Shown here: positions 16,387 through 24,369 of the stretch, piece by piece
Numbering within the stretch: the first letter of the stretch is position 1
Layout of the letters: every line of letters starts with the position of its first letter
Source of the DNA: Enterovibrio calviensis DSM 14347
Lineage (GTDB): Bacteria; Pseudomonadota; Gammaproteobacteria; Enterobacterales; Vibrionaceae
Direction: 5' to 3'
Length of the DNA: 64,000 nt
NCBI RefSeq assembly: GCF_000621165.1
Contig: NZ_JHZA01000001.1
Coordinates: forward strand, 620,001-684,000
Made by a program: the position numbers and the translations under genes
The notes under the pieces: generated by a model
What the model was told of the DNA's origin: nothing
Database searches by the model: none
Seen by the model: only the letters and a program-made list of their open reading frames with translations

Positions 16387-16953
16387 ATGCCTTGGCCTGA
16401 AGCGAGAAAACAGGAAACGAGAAGGAAGATTTTAAAAAGTGCAGTGACGCTTTTTGCGCAGAGAGGTTTTAACCGCGTCTCACTGGGAGATGTAATGAAA
16501 GATGCCAAACTCACGCATGGAGCGTTTTATGCGCATTTTGAGTCCAAGCAAGAACTCTACAAGGAAGCGGTATATGCAGCGACGGAAGATAGCCCGCTGG
16601 CAGAGATCCTTAGACGGTCAGAAGGCACTTTGAGCGTTGATAAAATAGTGAGTACTTATCTCAGTCATGACCATGTTGAGCAAAAGTTCTCCCCCTGTCC
16701 GCTCGCGGCATTTGCAACCGATACGTCCAATCAAAATGGCGAGACCAAAGATGCTTATACCGAAGTATTTAAGGGCATGATCGATATATTCGAAAGCAAA
16801 ACTGATGGAAGTATCACTGATCGCCAAAGCGCCTTGTCATTGGCGGCGTTGTTGATTGGCGGTGTGGTGGTGTCTCGCGCATTGAATGACAAAGAAACCA
16901 TTAACGAACTTCTTGCCGCCTGTATTTCCAAAGCCCCGCAATTACTCAAGTAA
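16387..16953 (+). CDS. TetR-family transcriptional regulator
   Basis: 188 residues. N-terminal HTH: RRKILKSAVTLFAQRGFNRVSLGDVMKDAKLTHGAFYAHFESKQELY is the TetR_N domain with its typical GAFYAHF recognition helix. The remainder is an all-helical ligand domain with CPLAAF, as in TetR members of the AcrR/NemR/YcdC type. It is divergent from the cupin gene, with a short palindrome in the shared promoter. The ligand is not predictable. GGAG precedes the ATG at 16387. Confidence 0.92.
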   Translation: MPWPEARKQETRRKILKSAVTLFAQRGFNRVSLGDVMKDAKLTHGAFYAHFESKQELYKEAVYAATEDSPLAEILRRSEGTLSVDKIVSTYLSHDHVEQKFSPCPLAAFATDTSNQNGETKDAYTEVFKGMIDIFESKTDGSITDRQSALSLAALLIGGVVVSRALNDKETINELLAACISKAPQLLK

Positions 16954-17007
16954 AAGCGAGGCACGAGAGCAGCCAGTGGCGTTAGAGGCGAGTGTCTTAT
17001 TCGCGCC

Positions 17008-18726
17008 TTAAAACTCACACTCAGCATCAAACGTCATGCGTTGATGGGTGTAAGGGTGATCAAACGAAAGCTGTTCGGCATGCAGGTGAAGACGCTTGTC
17101 GGGTTCGCCATATAATCCGTCACCGACCATCGGCATGTTCAAGCCTAAATGGTGCGCGCAGTGCACGCGTAGCTGATGGGTGCGGCCTGTTTTGGGGTGC
17201 ATGTAAAGCTTACTGCGACCGTGTTCGGCATGAATAAGCTGCCAATACGTGGTCGCGGGTTTGCCATGTTCAAAGCAAACCAATTGGCGTGGCCTGTCGT
17301 CAGGATCGCCGCGCATCGGCAGGTTAATCTCACCGCTAGATTGTTCAACAACCCCTTCTACCATCGCGACATAGCGCTTCTCAACACCACGAGTAATGAA
17401 CTGCTTTTGTAGGTTTTTGTTTGCGCGTCGAGTAAGGGCGAACACCAACAAGCCGGATGTCGCCATGTCTAATCGATGCAGAACAAAGATCTCTTCAACC
17501 TCTGGCAGCATGGCAATCACACGGGTGTAGGCCGAATCCTTAATGGTTTTTCCCGGCACGGAAAGCAGGCCTGATGGCTTGTTCACGACGATGATGGCGT
17601 CGTCCTGATAAACCACCTCTAACGCTTTATCTTCTGCCCAGTTGGTTTCGAGCGGGTTTGGATCAACCGTTAACCCTTCCAGCATGTGCCCAAGAATGGG
17701 GTTGCACTTACCGTGGCACGATGGGTAGAACTTTTTATGCTGACGCACTTCTGATTTCGGCGAAACACCCCACCAAAACTCTGCCATCGCGAGCGGGGTA
17801 AATCCGTGCTTGTAGGCATAATGCAGCAGCTTAGGCGCGGCGCATTCCCCTGCACCTGCAGGCGGCGTTGGGCTGGCGGTTGGGGCAAAAATCGCTTTGA
17901 GGGATTTTTCGTCACCGTTCGCATTGAGGAAGCAATATTGCTCAAACAGTTTGTTTTGCAGCGCGTTCGACAAGGTTTTACGTTGCTGCTTCGCATCGTC
18001 AATGGCGGCGGTTAGGGCAGTTAACTCAGAGTGAAGGGCGTCGATTTTTTCGTCCCATGCCATCTTGAGGTATTTGAGGTCGTTTTTTTCAGCAACACTT
18101 TGCTTGGCAAGCAGGTCTAGCGCGACTTTCAACGCCTCGCCCGTTAAGTGGGTTTCAGCATGCTGACGCTGCTGCTTACGCTCGGCGCGTCCTTCAATCA
18201 TGGCTTGTCGTTGCTGTTGCTCTAGCGTTTTGTAGTCGGCTTGGTATTGCGCTATTTGGCCACTCAGGTGCGCTATTTGAGGGTTGGCAGAAAGTGCAGT
18301 GACTTGCGTGTTAAGGGCGGTGATCGCTTCCAATTCAGTTTGGAAGAAACACTCTTCGGCCAGCATATCAAACACAGGCGGTACGAAATTCGGCAGGATG
18401 TTTTGATCAGCAATTTTGCCTGAGAACGCGCTGAAATAACCAAGCTCCGCGCTTGGAGAACGCACGAGCAAGACGCCGAACATTTTACCTGTGCCTTCTG
18501 CCGCATTTGCGCCATCCAGTTCGTGCTCACTGTTAAGCCCAAAGTCATGCTGCCAATCGGTTTGCGTGGCAAGGTGTTGCTGCAGCTCTTGTGCAGCACG
18601 CACACAAAGCGGGTGTGGCTGATAGTAAAATGGGAAGGTAAACGCGCTCGGCAATTCGAGGTGGTCGATATTGGCGTTAAAGCGGGTAAACAGCCCGTCT
18701 GGTGTGAACAATGCGTCTGTGTGCAT
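17008..18726 (-). CDS. RluA-family pseudouridine synthase with long N-terminal extension
   Basis: 572 residues. The catalytic domain occupies the last 210 residues: IIVVNKPSGLLSVPG (377-391), the catalytic motif VLHRLDMATSGLL with Asp420, and HQLRVHCAHHLGLNMPMVGD near the end. RluA enzymes isomerise uridine in rRNA or tRNA. Normal RluA members have 220-320 residues; here about 370 precede the catalytic core. These comprise an alpha/beta part, a coiled coil (about 130-265, rich in Q, E and A) and a Cys/His segment HGFTPLAMAEFWWG...CHGKCNPILGH. Similar long proteins are known in Vibrionaceae. The RNA target is not clear. Confidence 0.88.
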   Translation of the reverse strand: MHTDALFTPDGLFTRFNANIDHLELPSAFTFPFYYQPHPLCVRAAQELQQHLATQTDWQHDFGLNSEHELDGANAAEGTGKMFGVLLVRSPSAELGYFSAFSGKIADQNILPNFVPPVFDMLAEECFFQTELEAITALNTQVTALSANPQIAHLSGQIAQYQADYKTLEQQQRQAMIEGRAERKQQRQHAETHLTGEALKVALDLLAKQSVAEKNDLKYLKMAWDEKIDALHSELTALTAAIDDAKQQRKTLSNALQNKLFEQYCFLNANGDEKSLKAIFAPTASPTPPAGAGECAAPKLLHYAYKHGFTPLAMAEFWWGVSPKSEVRQHKKFYPSCHGKCNPILGHMLEGLTVDPNPLETNWAEDKALEVVYQDDAIIVVNKPSGLLSVPGKTIKDSAYTRVIAMLPEVEEIFVLHRLDMATSGLLVFALTRRANKNLQKQFITRGVEKRYVAMVEGVVEQSSGEINLPMRGDPDDRPRQLVCFEHGKPATTYWQLIHAEHGRSKLYMHPKTGRTHQLRVHCAHHLGLNMPMVGDGLYGEPDKRLHLHAEQLSFDHPYTHQRMTFDAECEF

Positions 18727-18929
18727 GGTAAAAGTCTATCAGCAACTCGATTGGGGGCGTGATTTTACCTGTTTAAGAGAGAAATACTACTTTGGGCAGC
18801 CTCGTGATAAGTCGCTTTCCATCGGTTGGTTCCGTCTTAACCTCAAAATCAGGGCTATTCGGCGTGTTTTTGCAGGCGCGTTATGTTTCACTTTCTACTT
18901 TATCTCTTCCAACGTCAGGTATTTTACAT

Positions 18930-19679
18930 ATGGAAGCATTGCCCTATCTCAAAGAGGTTAGCCTAAAGCGCGATCGGGTTGATTCATTTAGCGCCTACCC
19001 GTTTTCTATTCCGGCAGTGAATCATCTTGATACGCTCGAGTTTGCAAAAGACGTGACTATTTTAGTGGGAGAGAATGGCAGCGGTAAATCGACCCTGCTA
19101 GAAGCCATCGCAGTAGGAATGGGGTTTAACGCTGAAGGCGGTACTAAAAATTTCAATTTCGGCACCCGATCTACACACTCGTCTCTTTATGAGTATTTAG
19201 GGTTATCAAAATCCTATAAGAAACATCGTGATGGTTTTTTTCTGCGGGCGGAGAGCTTTTACAACGTCGCCACGAACATTGATGAATTGGATGAAGAACC
19301 CGGGCCTCAGCCGCCGATCATCAATTCATACGGCGGTGTCTCTTTGCATCATCAATCTCACGGTGAGTCGTTTCTTGCTTTGATGGTAGAAAGGTTTGGC
19401 GGGGAGGGGTTGTACATCCTAGACGAACCAGAAGCGGCGCTGTCGCCAACCCGACAGTTATCCGTATTGAGCCGCATGCATCAACTGGTGAAAGCCAATT
19501 CTCAGTTTATTATCGCGACGCATTCCCCAATACTGATGGCCTACCCGGGCGCGCGGATTTATCAGATCGATACGTCTGGTATCAACCAAATCAAGTACGA
19601 AGACACCGAGCATTATCAGGTCACCAAAGCGTTTTTAAACAATCCAGGCCCGATGTTGGCACAATTGTTTTCGGATTAA
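18930..19679 (+). CDS. AAA ATPase, COG3910-like ABC-type
   Basis: 249 residues from ATG 18930; the frame extends to 18792 without coding pattern. Walker A is VGENGSGKSTLLEAIA, the signature-like region HHQSHGESFLALM, Walker B GLYILDEPEAALSP and the switch His TTHSP-like ATHSP. This is the compact SMC/ABC-type ATPase of COG3910, without a long coiled coil. The role of the family is not established; some relatives sit in defence or repair loci. Here it overlaps by 4 bases the convergent DUF6151-like gene and has no partner, so a housekeeping function is as likely. Confidence 0.85.
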   Translation: MEALPYLKEVSLKRDRVDSFSAYPFSIPAVNHLDTLEFAKDVTILVGENGSGKSTLLEAIAVGMGFNAEGGTKNFNFGTRSTHSSLYEYLGLSKSYKKHRDGFFLRAESFYNVATNIDELDEEPGPQPPIINSYGGVSLHHQSHGESFLALMVERFGGEGLYILDEPEAALSPTRQLSVLSRMHQLVKANSQFIIATHSPILMAYPGARIYQIDTSGINQIKYEDTEHYQVTKAFLNNPGPMLAQLFSD

Positions 19680-20242
19680 TCGCGCTTATCAGGCTTTGCG
19701 ACCGCATGGCCGTTGTCACTGAAAAAGGGCGTCGGCACGTTGTTTCCCTGAATTTTATTCTTGAGCATGAATGACATCACGGCCACGAGTGAAGCAAAGG
19801 AAAACTTAGGGTGTGGGTTAGTCGGTGGTGTGCCTTTGGCAAATTTGCCCATGACATAGCATTTCACTGGGCCAACCGCGGCCTCTTTGCCTTCACCTTG
19901 AAGCGCGGTGAGCGGAATGCCAGCGAACGGCATTTTTCTGCTGATGGTGTTTACGATAGGGGAGTGACAGCACGCGGTGTAGAAGCGATAAACGCCTTTG
20001 GGTGTCACACGCATGCAGCGCAATTGATCTGCCCCTTGGTGGATCTCAACTTGCGAGGGAGCCAGCTGGAATAAATCTGTGCCGCCGAATTCATCGAGCC
20101 ATTTCTCTTCATTGCCAATGTACTTTGCGAAGCCTTGGCAGTCGTCACAGTAGCAAACCACATGGTTGCCCTTTTTAGGGGAGACGCCTTTCACTGTGCC
20201 TTTTAAGGTTCCGCATTCACACTGCAATGATAAGTCTGTCAT
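19676..20242 (-). CDS. zinc-ribbon-like protein, DUF6151 / GFA-related
   Basis: 188 residues. The N-terminus has paired metal-ligand cysteines, CECGTLKG and CYCDDCQGFAKYIG, and later YRFYTACCHSPIVNT. This is the glutathione-dependent formaldehyde-activating (GFA/CENP-V) zinc-fold pattern in the DUF6151 variant. The C-terminal third carries a hydrophobic helix KFSFASLVAVMSFMLK. The substrate is unknown. The 3' end overlaps the convergent ATPase gene by 4 bases. Confidence 0.75.
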   Translation of the reverse strand: MTDLSLQCECGTLKGTVKGVSPKKGNHVVCYCDDCQGFAKYIGNEEKWLDEFGGTDLFQLAPSQVEIHQGADQLRCMRVTPKGVYRFYTACCHSPIVNTISRKMPFAGIPLTALQGEGKEAAVGPVKCYVMGKFAKGTPPTNPHPKFSFASLVAVMSFMLKNKIQGNNVPTPFFSDNGHAVAKPDKRD

Positions 20243-20344
20243 AAGAGAGTTCCATTCGTTAAATATTAAAACTTAGTCGATTCCTCGAATCCTGACTAAA
20301 GCGCTCCTTGAAGCTATAACGAATGGCATTAAGGAGCCAGTGTT

Positions 20345-20370
20345 GAGAAAGGCACTTTAGTGCCTTTCTC
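20345..20370 (-). terminator. perfect hairpin between two minus-strand genes
   Basis: Arms gagaaaggcact (20345-20356) and agtgcctttctc (20359-20370) form a 12-bp stem with a two-base loop, after the DOPA-dioxygenase-like gene. There is no clear U-run, so termination is likely but not certain. Confidence 0.55.
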
Positions 20371-20392
20371 ACAAACGACCCTGGGTATTTCT

Positions 20393-20740
20393 TTAAAATC
20401 CGCGTAGGTCGAGTTCTACGGCGTTCCCCAGCCAATAGGCGTGCTGTGTGTGGTCCGCAAGATCGTCGCCGGTGCTGGCATGCACCAACACATTGAGGGT
20501 GTCACGTTGCTCATCCAGCCAAGGAATGAAGTTGTCAAAATCGGTATCAAAGAAAAGCACCTGATAGCTCCACATCGTGTGGGGGCCGACAGGCCTTTCA
20601 TGTATTCGACCGAGTTTGAGTGAAAACGCATTCTTGGTTTTCTCATATAGGCGCTTTGCAGCGTCTAACGTGTTTGCATCAAAATACACATGTGCGTGAT
20701 AGGCTTTATGTGCATTTATCGGTTTTTTCGGGCTGTTCAT
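20393..20740 (-). CDS. DOPA 4,5-dioxygenase family protein
   Basis: 115 residues. It begins AYHAHVYFDANTLDAA and has HERPVGPHTMWSYQVLF and HASTGDDLADHTQHAYWLG. The three conserved His clusters (HAH, GPH, DH) are the signature of the DOPA dioxygenase family (PF08883). Fungal members open the ring of DOPA; the bacterial proteins are about this size and their substrate is unknown. Cytoplasmic, no signal peptide. It is monocistronic, separated from the next minus gene by a hairpin. Confidence 0.9.
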   Translation of the reverse strand: MNSPKKPINAHKAYHAHVYFDANTLDAAKRLYEKTKNAFSLKLGRIHERPVGPHTMWSYQVLFFDTDFDNFIPWLDEQRDTLNVLVHASTGDDLADHTQHAYWLGNAVELDLRGF

Positions 20741-20974
20741 CCTTGTCTCCTCAGCCTTGAATCTTTATTCCAGCCTAGCGCATTTGTCTGTGAAGATTCT
20801 ATGACTTATTTGCATCATCTTGTGCACCTGTTTTTGTTGTTATGTAGCGTCCGCGGTAGATTTATGAATAATGACATTGGTAAGACAATCGCTGTATGGC
20901 AGCGTATTCGAAACACGGGCACTTTCTCTTCACCATCAAGTCAGTTCCCCTCAATCATTAAGTAAGGATTCGGT

Positions 20975-21751
20975 TTGGCTAAAAAATATTATGTCGTGTG
21001 GAAAGGTCGCAAGAACGGCATTTACACCGACTGGGCACAGTGCAAAGCGCAAGTTGATGGCTTTCAAGGTGCGAAATTCAAATCATTTCCGACACTTGTA
21101 GAAGCTGAGGCCGCGTTCGGCGGTAAAACGGGGGCTGCTTCATCCAAGCCTTCTGCCGCTAAAACATCCTCAAGTTCCACCGCCGCGAAATCCAAGCCTG
21201 CTGCGCTCACGCAAACGCAAATCACCGACATGCCTTTTGATATCAAGATTTTCACTGACGGAGCGTGTGAACCCAACCCTGGCGAAGCGGGAACGGGGCT
21301 TGCGGTCTATCAAAACAACGTTCTATGCGAGCTGTGGTATGGGCTTTATCAACCTGTGGGCACGAACAATACAGCCGAACTGCACGGGTTACACCAAGCA
21401 TTCATGATCGCCAAGGAAAAGCTCGCGAAAGGTTTGTCAGTGGCGATCTACTGTGATTCCCGCTATTCCATTGATTGTGTCACCAAGTGGGCGTCAGGTT
21501 GGGAAAAGAAAGGGTGGAAAAAGGCGGGGGGAGAAATTAAAAACCTCGACATCATTCAACCTGCTTACGCACTTTATCAAACGCTACAGTCGCAAATCAC
21601 AATTCATCACGTGAATGGTCACGTTGGCATTGAAGGTAACGAACTCGCAGATCGAATGTCGATTGTGGCGATTGAGCGTCAAGATGAAGCATTGACCTTG
21701 TATCAAGAAACGACGGACATCGACGAAATTCTAGCGCTTAGAAAAGGTTAG
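20975..21751 (+). CDS. ribonuclease H with N-terminal viroplasmin domain
   Basis: 258 residues starting at TTG 20975, with AAGGA 6 bases upstream. Residues 1-45 (KKYYVVWKGRKNGIYTDWAQCK) are a viroplasmin/RNase H1 hybrid-binding domain. A low-complexity linker rich in K, S, A and T follows (about 50-80). The catalytic domain then has DGACEPNPGEAGTG, NTAELHGL, CDSRYSID and NELADRMS, supplying the D-E-D-D metal ligands. It cleaves RNA in RNA/DNA hybrids. The layout is that of eukaryotic-like RNase H1 found in scattered bacteria and is distinct from the short bacterial rnhA. A 15-bp tandem repeat follows the stop. Confidence 0.92.
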   Translation: MAKKYYVVWKGRKNGIYTDWAQCKAQVDGFQGAKFKSFPTLVEAEAAFGGKTGAASSKPSAAKTSSSSTAAKSKPAALTQTQITDMPFDIKIFTDGACEPNPGEAGTGLAVYQNNVLCELWYGLYQPVGTNNTAELHGLHQAFMIAKEKLAKGLSVAIYCDSRYSIDCVTKWASGWEKKGWKKAGGEIKNLDIIQPAYALYQTLQSQITIHHVNGHVGIEGNELADRMSIVAIERQDEALTLYQETTDIDEILALRKG

Positions 21752-22078
21752 GAGCGCGTTGTCAGACAATGGTCCATCAGGCAATGGTCTATCAGATAAC
21801 GGCTCATCAGATAACGGCGTAGATACAACGTGTTTCTATGCCATCACTTATCATTTCCTCCCTCTGTTTTAGTTACTTTTATCATTAATTCCACATGCTG
21901 ATGACTGGATTTAGATGCATAGCGCACGTCAATGACTGCAATATGTGTTGGCCTGTGCATGGCTAATGCGATCACATCCGACTTTGTTATCGTTGTCTTC
22001 TGTACGAATATTCATCTTGTTGCACAAATGTTAGGCTTCTCCGCTTGGCGAGGGATGACAATCGTAAAGGGAAAGATG
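21752..22078. other. intergenic region with tandem repeat
   Basis: About 327 bases. It starts with four 15-bp units (21762-21821, listed separately). The rest is A+T-rich and presumably holds the lipoprotein promoter. The plus frame open from 21932 into the lipoprotein gene shows no coding character before 22079. Confidence 0.4.
21762..21821. repeat. four 15-bp tandem repeats after the RNase H stop
   Basis: Units tcagacaatggtcca, tcaggcaatggtcta, tcagataacggctca and tcagataacggcgta follow one another without gap, 10 bases after the stop codon. Fifteen is a multiple of three; read-through would add RQWSI repeats before a TAA. Confidence 0.85.
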
Positions 22079-22603
22079 ATGAAAAAACAAACATTTGCCA
22101 TCGTGCTGACGATGATGTTGACGGGTTGCGCGAGCAATGATTTGGGTCAAGTGGTTAATGAAGGTGTGAATGGCGCAATTAATGGGGTACTGGGCTCAGT
22201 TGGCAGTGCTCCAGTAATTAATAGCGATAAAGGGTACACCATTGAAGAAGAAACCATTTACACCACTAACGCGACTCGAACTAAGAAAGACTATGGTTCA
22301 ATTGAAATCACCAAGACGCAAAAAAATCCCAAGTCAAAAACTGAAATCTATTTGCAAAGCTGTGTTCACCCTCGTATTGGTGCAGTAGATTGTAAAGGTT
22401 ATCTTTATGAAGTGACTTCAGAAGGCTGGCTTTTAGATGATAAAGTTATCTTTGACTCGGACTACTATCAAAGCCGAATTGTTGCGTCAGGGACGTATTA
22501 CTTTAAATTGGAAAGTGAAAAAACAGGAACGAAGTATCACGCAACGGGTGAAGCGACCATTGTTCCGTTTGTTACCAATTACATCACGATAACGGTCGAG
22601 TAA
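22079..22603 (+). CDS. lipoprotein of unknown function
   Basis: 174 residues from ATG 22079, chosen for AAAGGGA 6 bases upstream; ATG 22076 is equally possible. The signal peptide ends in the lipobox LTGC (MKKQTFAIVLTMMLTGC), so the mature protein is a lipid-anchored protein facing the periplasm. After a Gly/Val-rich stretch the rest is predicted beta-rich (YTIEEETIYTTN, SIEITKTQKN, ATGEATIVPFV). I do not recognise the family. A strong bidirectional terminator follows at 22660-22698. Confidence 0.8.
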   Translation: MKKQTFAIVLTMMLTGCASNDLGQVVNEGVNGAINGVLGSVGSAPVINSDKGYTIEEETIYTTNATRTKKDYGSIEITKTQKNPKSKTEIYLQSCVHPRIGAVDCKGYLYEVTSEGWLLDDKVIFDSDYYQSRIVASGTYYFKLESEKTGTKYHATGEATIVPFVTNYITITVE

Positions 22604-22659
22604 TTCTCAAGTCTGTGAGTGATAGTGTCGTGGTTGAATGAAGCTCAGATATATGATGA

Positions 22660-22698
22660 AAAACGGCTTAAGGGAAATAACGCCTTAAGCCGTTTTTT
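22660..22698. terminator. bidirectional terminator between convergent genes
   Basis: Arms aaaacggcttaagg (22660-22673) and ccttaagccgtttt (22683-22696) with T-runs on both strands, between the lipoprotein gene and the betaine-binding protein gene. Confidence 0.88.
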
Positions 22699-22765
22699 GA
22701 TCTGTCTGCTGCATGAATGTTGGCGTAATCTTGTCGCTCACATCGCCAGCAACGCCTAAGAAATA

Positions 22766-23752
22766 TTACAGCGCCTTTTTCACTTTACTTGCCACATCTG
22801 CAGGCACCCACTGGGTCCAAACATGCGGGTAGGATTCCAAGAACTCAAATGCGGCAATTTCTCCGTCCGCTTGGTTCTCTTCCATCCATGCCATCATGGC
22901 GCTCATGTCGGCATTGGCGTAGGCACGTTTAGAAATATATTCATATGCCGATGGTGATTTCTGAGCGAAAGACTCTGTGGTGATGGTATTCACTGCTGAC
23001 GGCGGGTAGGCCGTTACTTTTGGGTTTTCACAGTCCTCTTGGGTAATGCAGCTTTCATAGTGCGCGGGATCTGCCTCTACACCGAAATCGACTTTGACCA
23101 TGTCATAACGACCTAAAACAGGCGTAGGTGACCAGTAGTAACCTAACCATGAATTCCCTCTGTCGTATGCGCGAGCGATAGAGCCAGCAAGCGCTGCACC
23201 TGAGCCGGGGTCAACCAGCTCAAAGCCAGACTCTTCCATGTCGAGCGCATCAAACAAGTGCCCCGCTGTGATCTGGCATGTCCAACCAGACGGGCAGGTC
23301 ATGAACGCCGCTTTCGTGTCATCTTCAGGATGGGGAAACAGTTTTGCGTTAGCTTTGATGCCCTCGATGGTAGCGAGTTCTGGGTGTTTATCGACCATGT
23401 ACTTAGGTACCCAAAATCCTTCCTCGCCACCTTCTGTGAAGGCTTTACCAGCGAAGCGAAGTTTGCCTTCATCGACGCCTTTTTGGAGCATGTCTTTGTG
23501 TGAGTTGCTCCAAAATTCGGGTGCAATGTCAGGCTCGCCCTTTTCCGTCATTGATACGCCTGTCGGCATGGTATCGCCGGGAACGAGTTCCGCGTTGCAA
23601 TCATAGCCATTTTGAAGGATGAACTGATCAACGTGCGCCATCAGCGTCGCCGAATTCCAGTTCATATCGGCAATGGTGACATCGCCACATTCGTCGGCTT
23701 GCGCAAAAGGAGATAGAGCAAGAAGAGCCAAAGGAGTTAACCGTGCAAACAT
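22766..23752 (-). CDS. glycine-betaine/choline-type ABC substrate-binding protein, orphan
   Basis: 328 residues. A short signal peptide (LTPLALLALSPFAQA) is followed by the OpuAC/ProX-type binding domain (PF04069): VTIADMNWNSATLMAHVDQFIL, the domain-crossing GVSMTEKGEPDIAPEFW, and GNSWLGYYWSPTPVLGRYDMVKV, with Trp/Tyr residues suited to a cation-pi cage for a quaternary amine. Paired cysteines (CPSGWTC, CITQEDC) suggest disulfides. No permease or ATPase gene is adjacent, so it may serve a transporter encoded elsewhere. Periplasmic. Ligand assignment beyond quaternary amine is inference. Confidence 0.85.
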   Translation of the reverse strand: MFARLTPLALLALSPFAQADECGDVTIADMNWNSATLMAHVDQFILQNGYDCNAELVPGDTMPTGVSMTEKGEPDIAPEFWSNSHKDMLQKGVDEGKLRFAGKAFTEGGEEGFWVPKYMVDKHPELATIEGIKANAKLFPHPEDDTKAAFMTCPSGWTCQITAGHLFDALDMEESGFELVDPGSGAALAGSIARAYDRGNSWLGYYWSPTPVLGRYDMVKVDFGVEADPAHYESCITQEDCENPKVTAYPPSAVNTITTESFAQKSPSAYEYISKRAYANADMSAMMAWMEENQADGEIAAFEFLESYPHVWTQWVPADVASKVKKAL

Positions 23753-23783
23753 TTATATCGCCTCAAACAAAAGAATACAGTGT

Positions 23784-24049
23784 TTATACCCAAGCAACCT
23801 GAATATGCTCGATTTCAGAGGCCATCAGAGTGTTCAATTCGAGGTAAATTCCTGTCGGAATAGTATCCTCTTTCACCGGAATTTAACGATGAAGTGGACG
23901 CTCTGATGGCCTCCCTTTGGGCGAGTTTACTGACGCCATGCTCGGTGTTGTCCCTTTTTGATGGAGCTCACTACATCAAAAAGGGACGCCTTGATCATAA
24001 CGTCAGTAAAGCTCGCTGAATCCTACATCTTCAGGTTGCTTGGGTATAA
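23784..24049. repeat. nested palindromic repeat element, full copy
   Basis: The ends ttatacccaagcaacctga (23784-23802) and its complement (24031-24049) are perfect 19-bp terminal inverted repeats. Inside are three further stems: gaggccatcagag (23818-23830) with 23901-23913; gcgagtttactgacg (23921-23935) with 24001-24016, one bulge; and gtccctttttgatg (23950-23963) with 23974-23987. It has no coding capacity. Four related shorter copies occur in the window. MITE-like or a structured extragenic palindrome. Confidence 0.85.
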
Positions 24050-24113
24050 TCATATAGCTGACAGACTTCGCGAGCAGGGTATCGAGTCACCATTAGTTTC
24101 GCGTTGATCGATA

Positions 24114-24128
24114 ATAGTTCAGAACTAT
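24114..24128. promoter_or_regulatory. 15-base palindrome upstream of the ABC importer
   Basis: atagttcagaactat is a perfect inverted repeat around one base, about 240 bases before the first gene of the importer; TCGAGTCA lies on both sides. Candidate operator; the regulator is unknown. Confidence 0.4.
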
Positions 24129-24369
24129 CGGAGTCGAGTCATTTTGTATATCTGTGTTCACGATAGCAAAGGCTGTGCAACTGATGTTTACTCTTTGTTT
24201 ATAAACGTGATGTTTCTTACAGTCATCGTCATATTTTATCACTGTAAAATGTGTCAATTTGCATAGGTTAGCTTTGATCAGTCTCTCACAAGTCAGTATG
24301 CGCTTTGGTCAATGTTACGGGCATGTTATACGCTTATGTTTGTTTAGAGGTGTAAGGAATGCTCGAGAG

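Larger units (their letters stand above)
23753..24369. other. intergenic region with palindromic element and a second palindrome
   Basis: About 617 bases. It contains the 266-bp nested palindromic element (23784-24049) and the 15-base palindrome atagttcagaactat (24114-24128), flanked by two copies of TCGAGTCA (24082-24089, 24134-24141), followed by A+T-rich DNA towards the ABC importer. No gene seen. Confidence 0.5.

Noticed and set aside
18930-19679. COG3910-like ATPase as a defence gene
   Set aside because: No nuclease or toxin partner; it overlaps a convergent, ordinary gene and looks like a stand-alone chromosomal ATPase.
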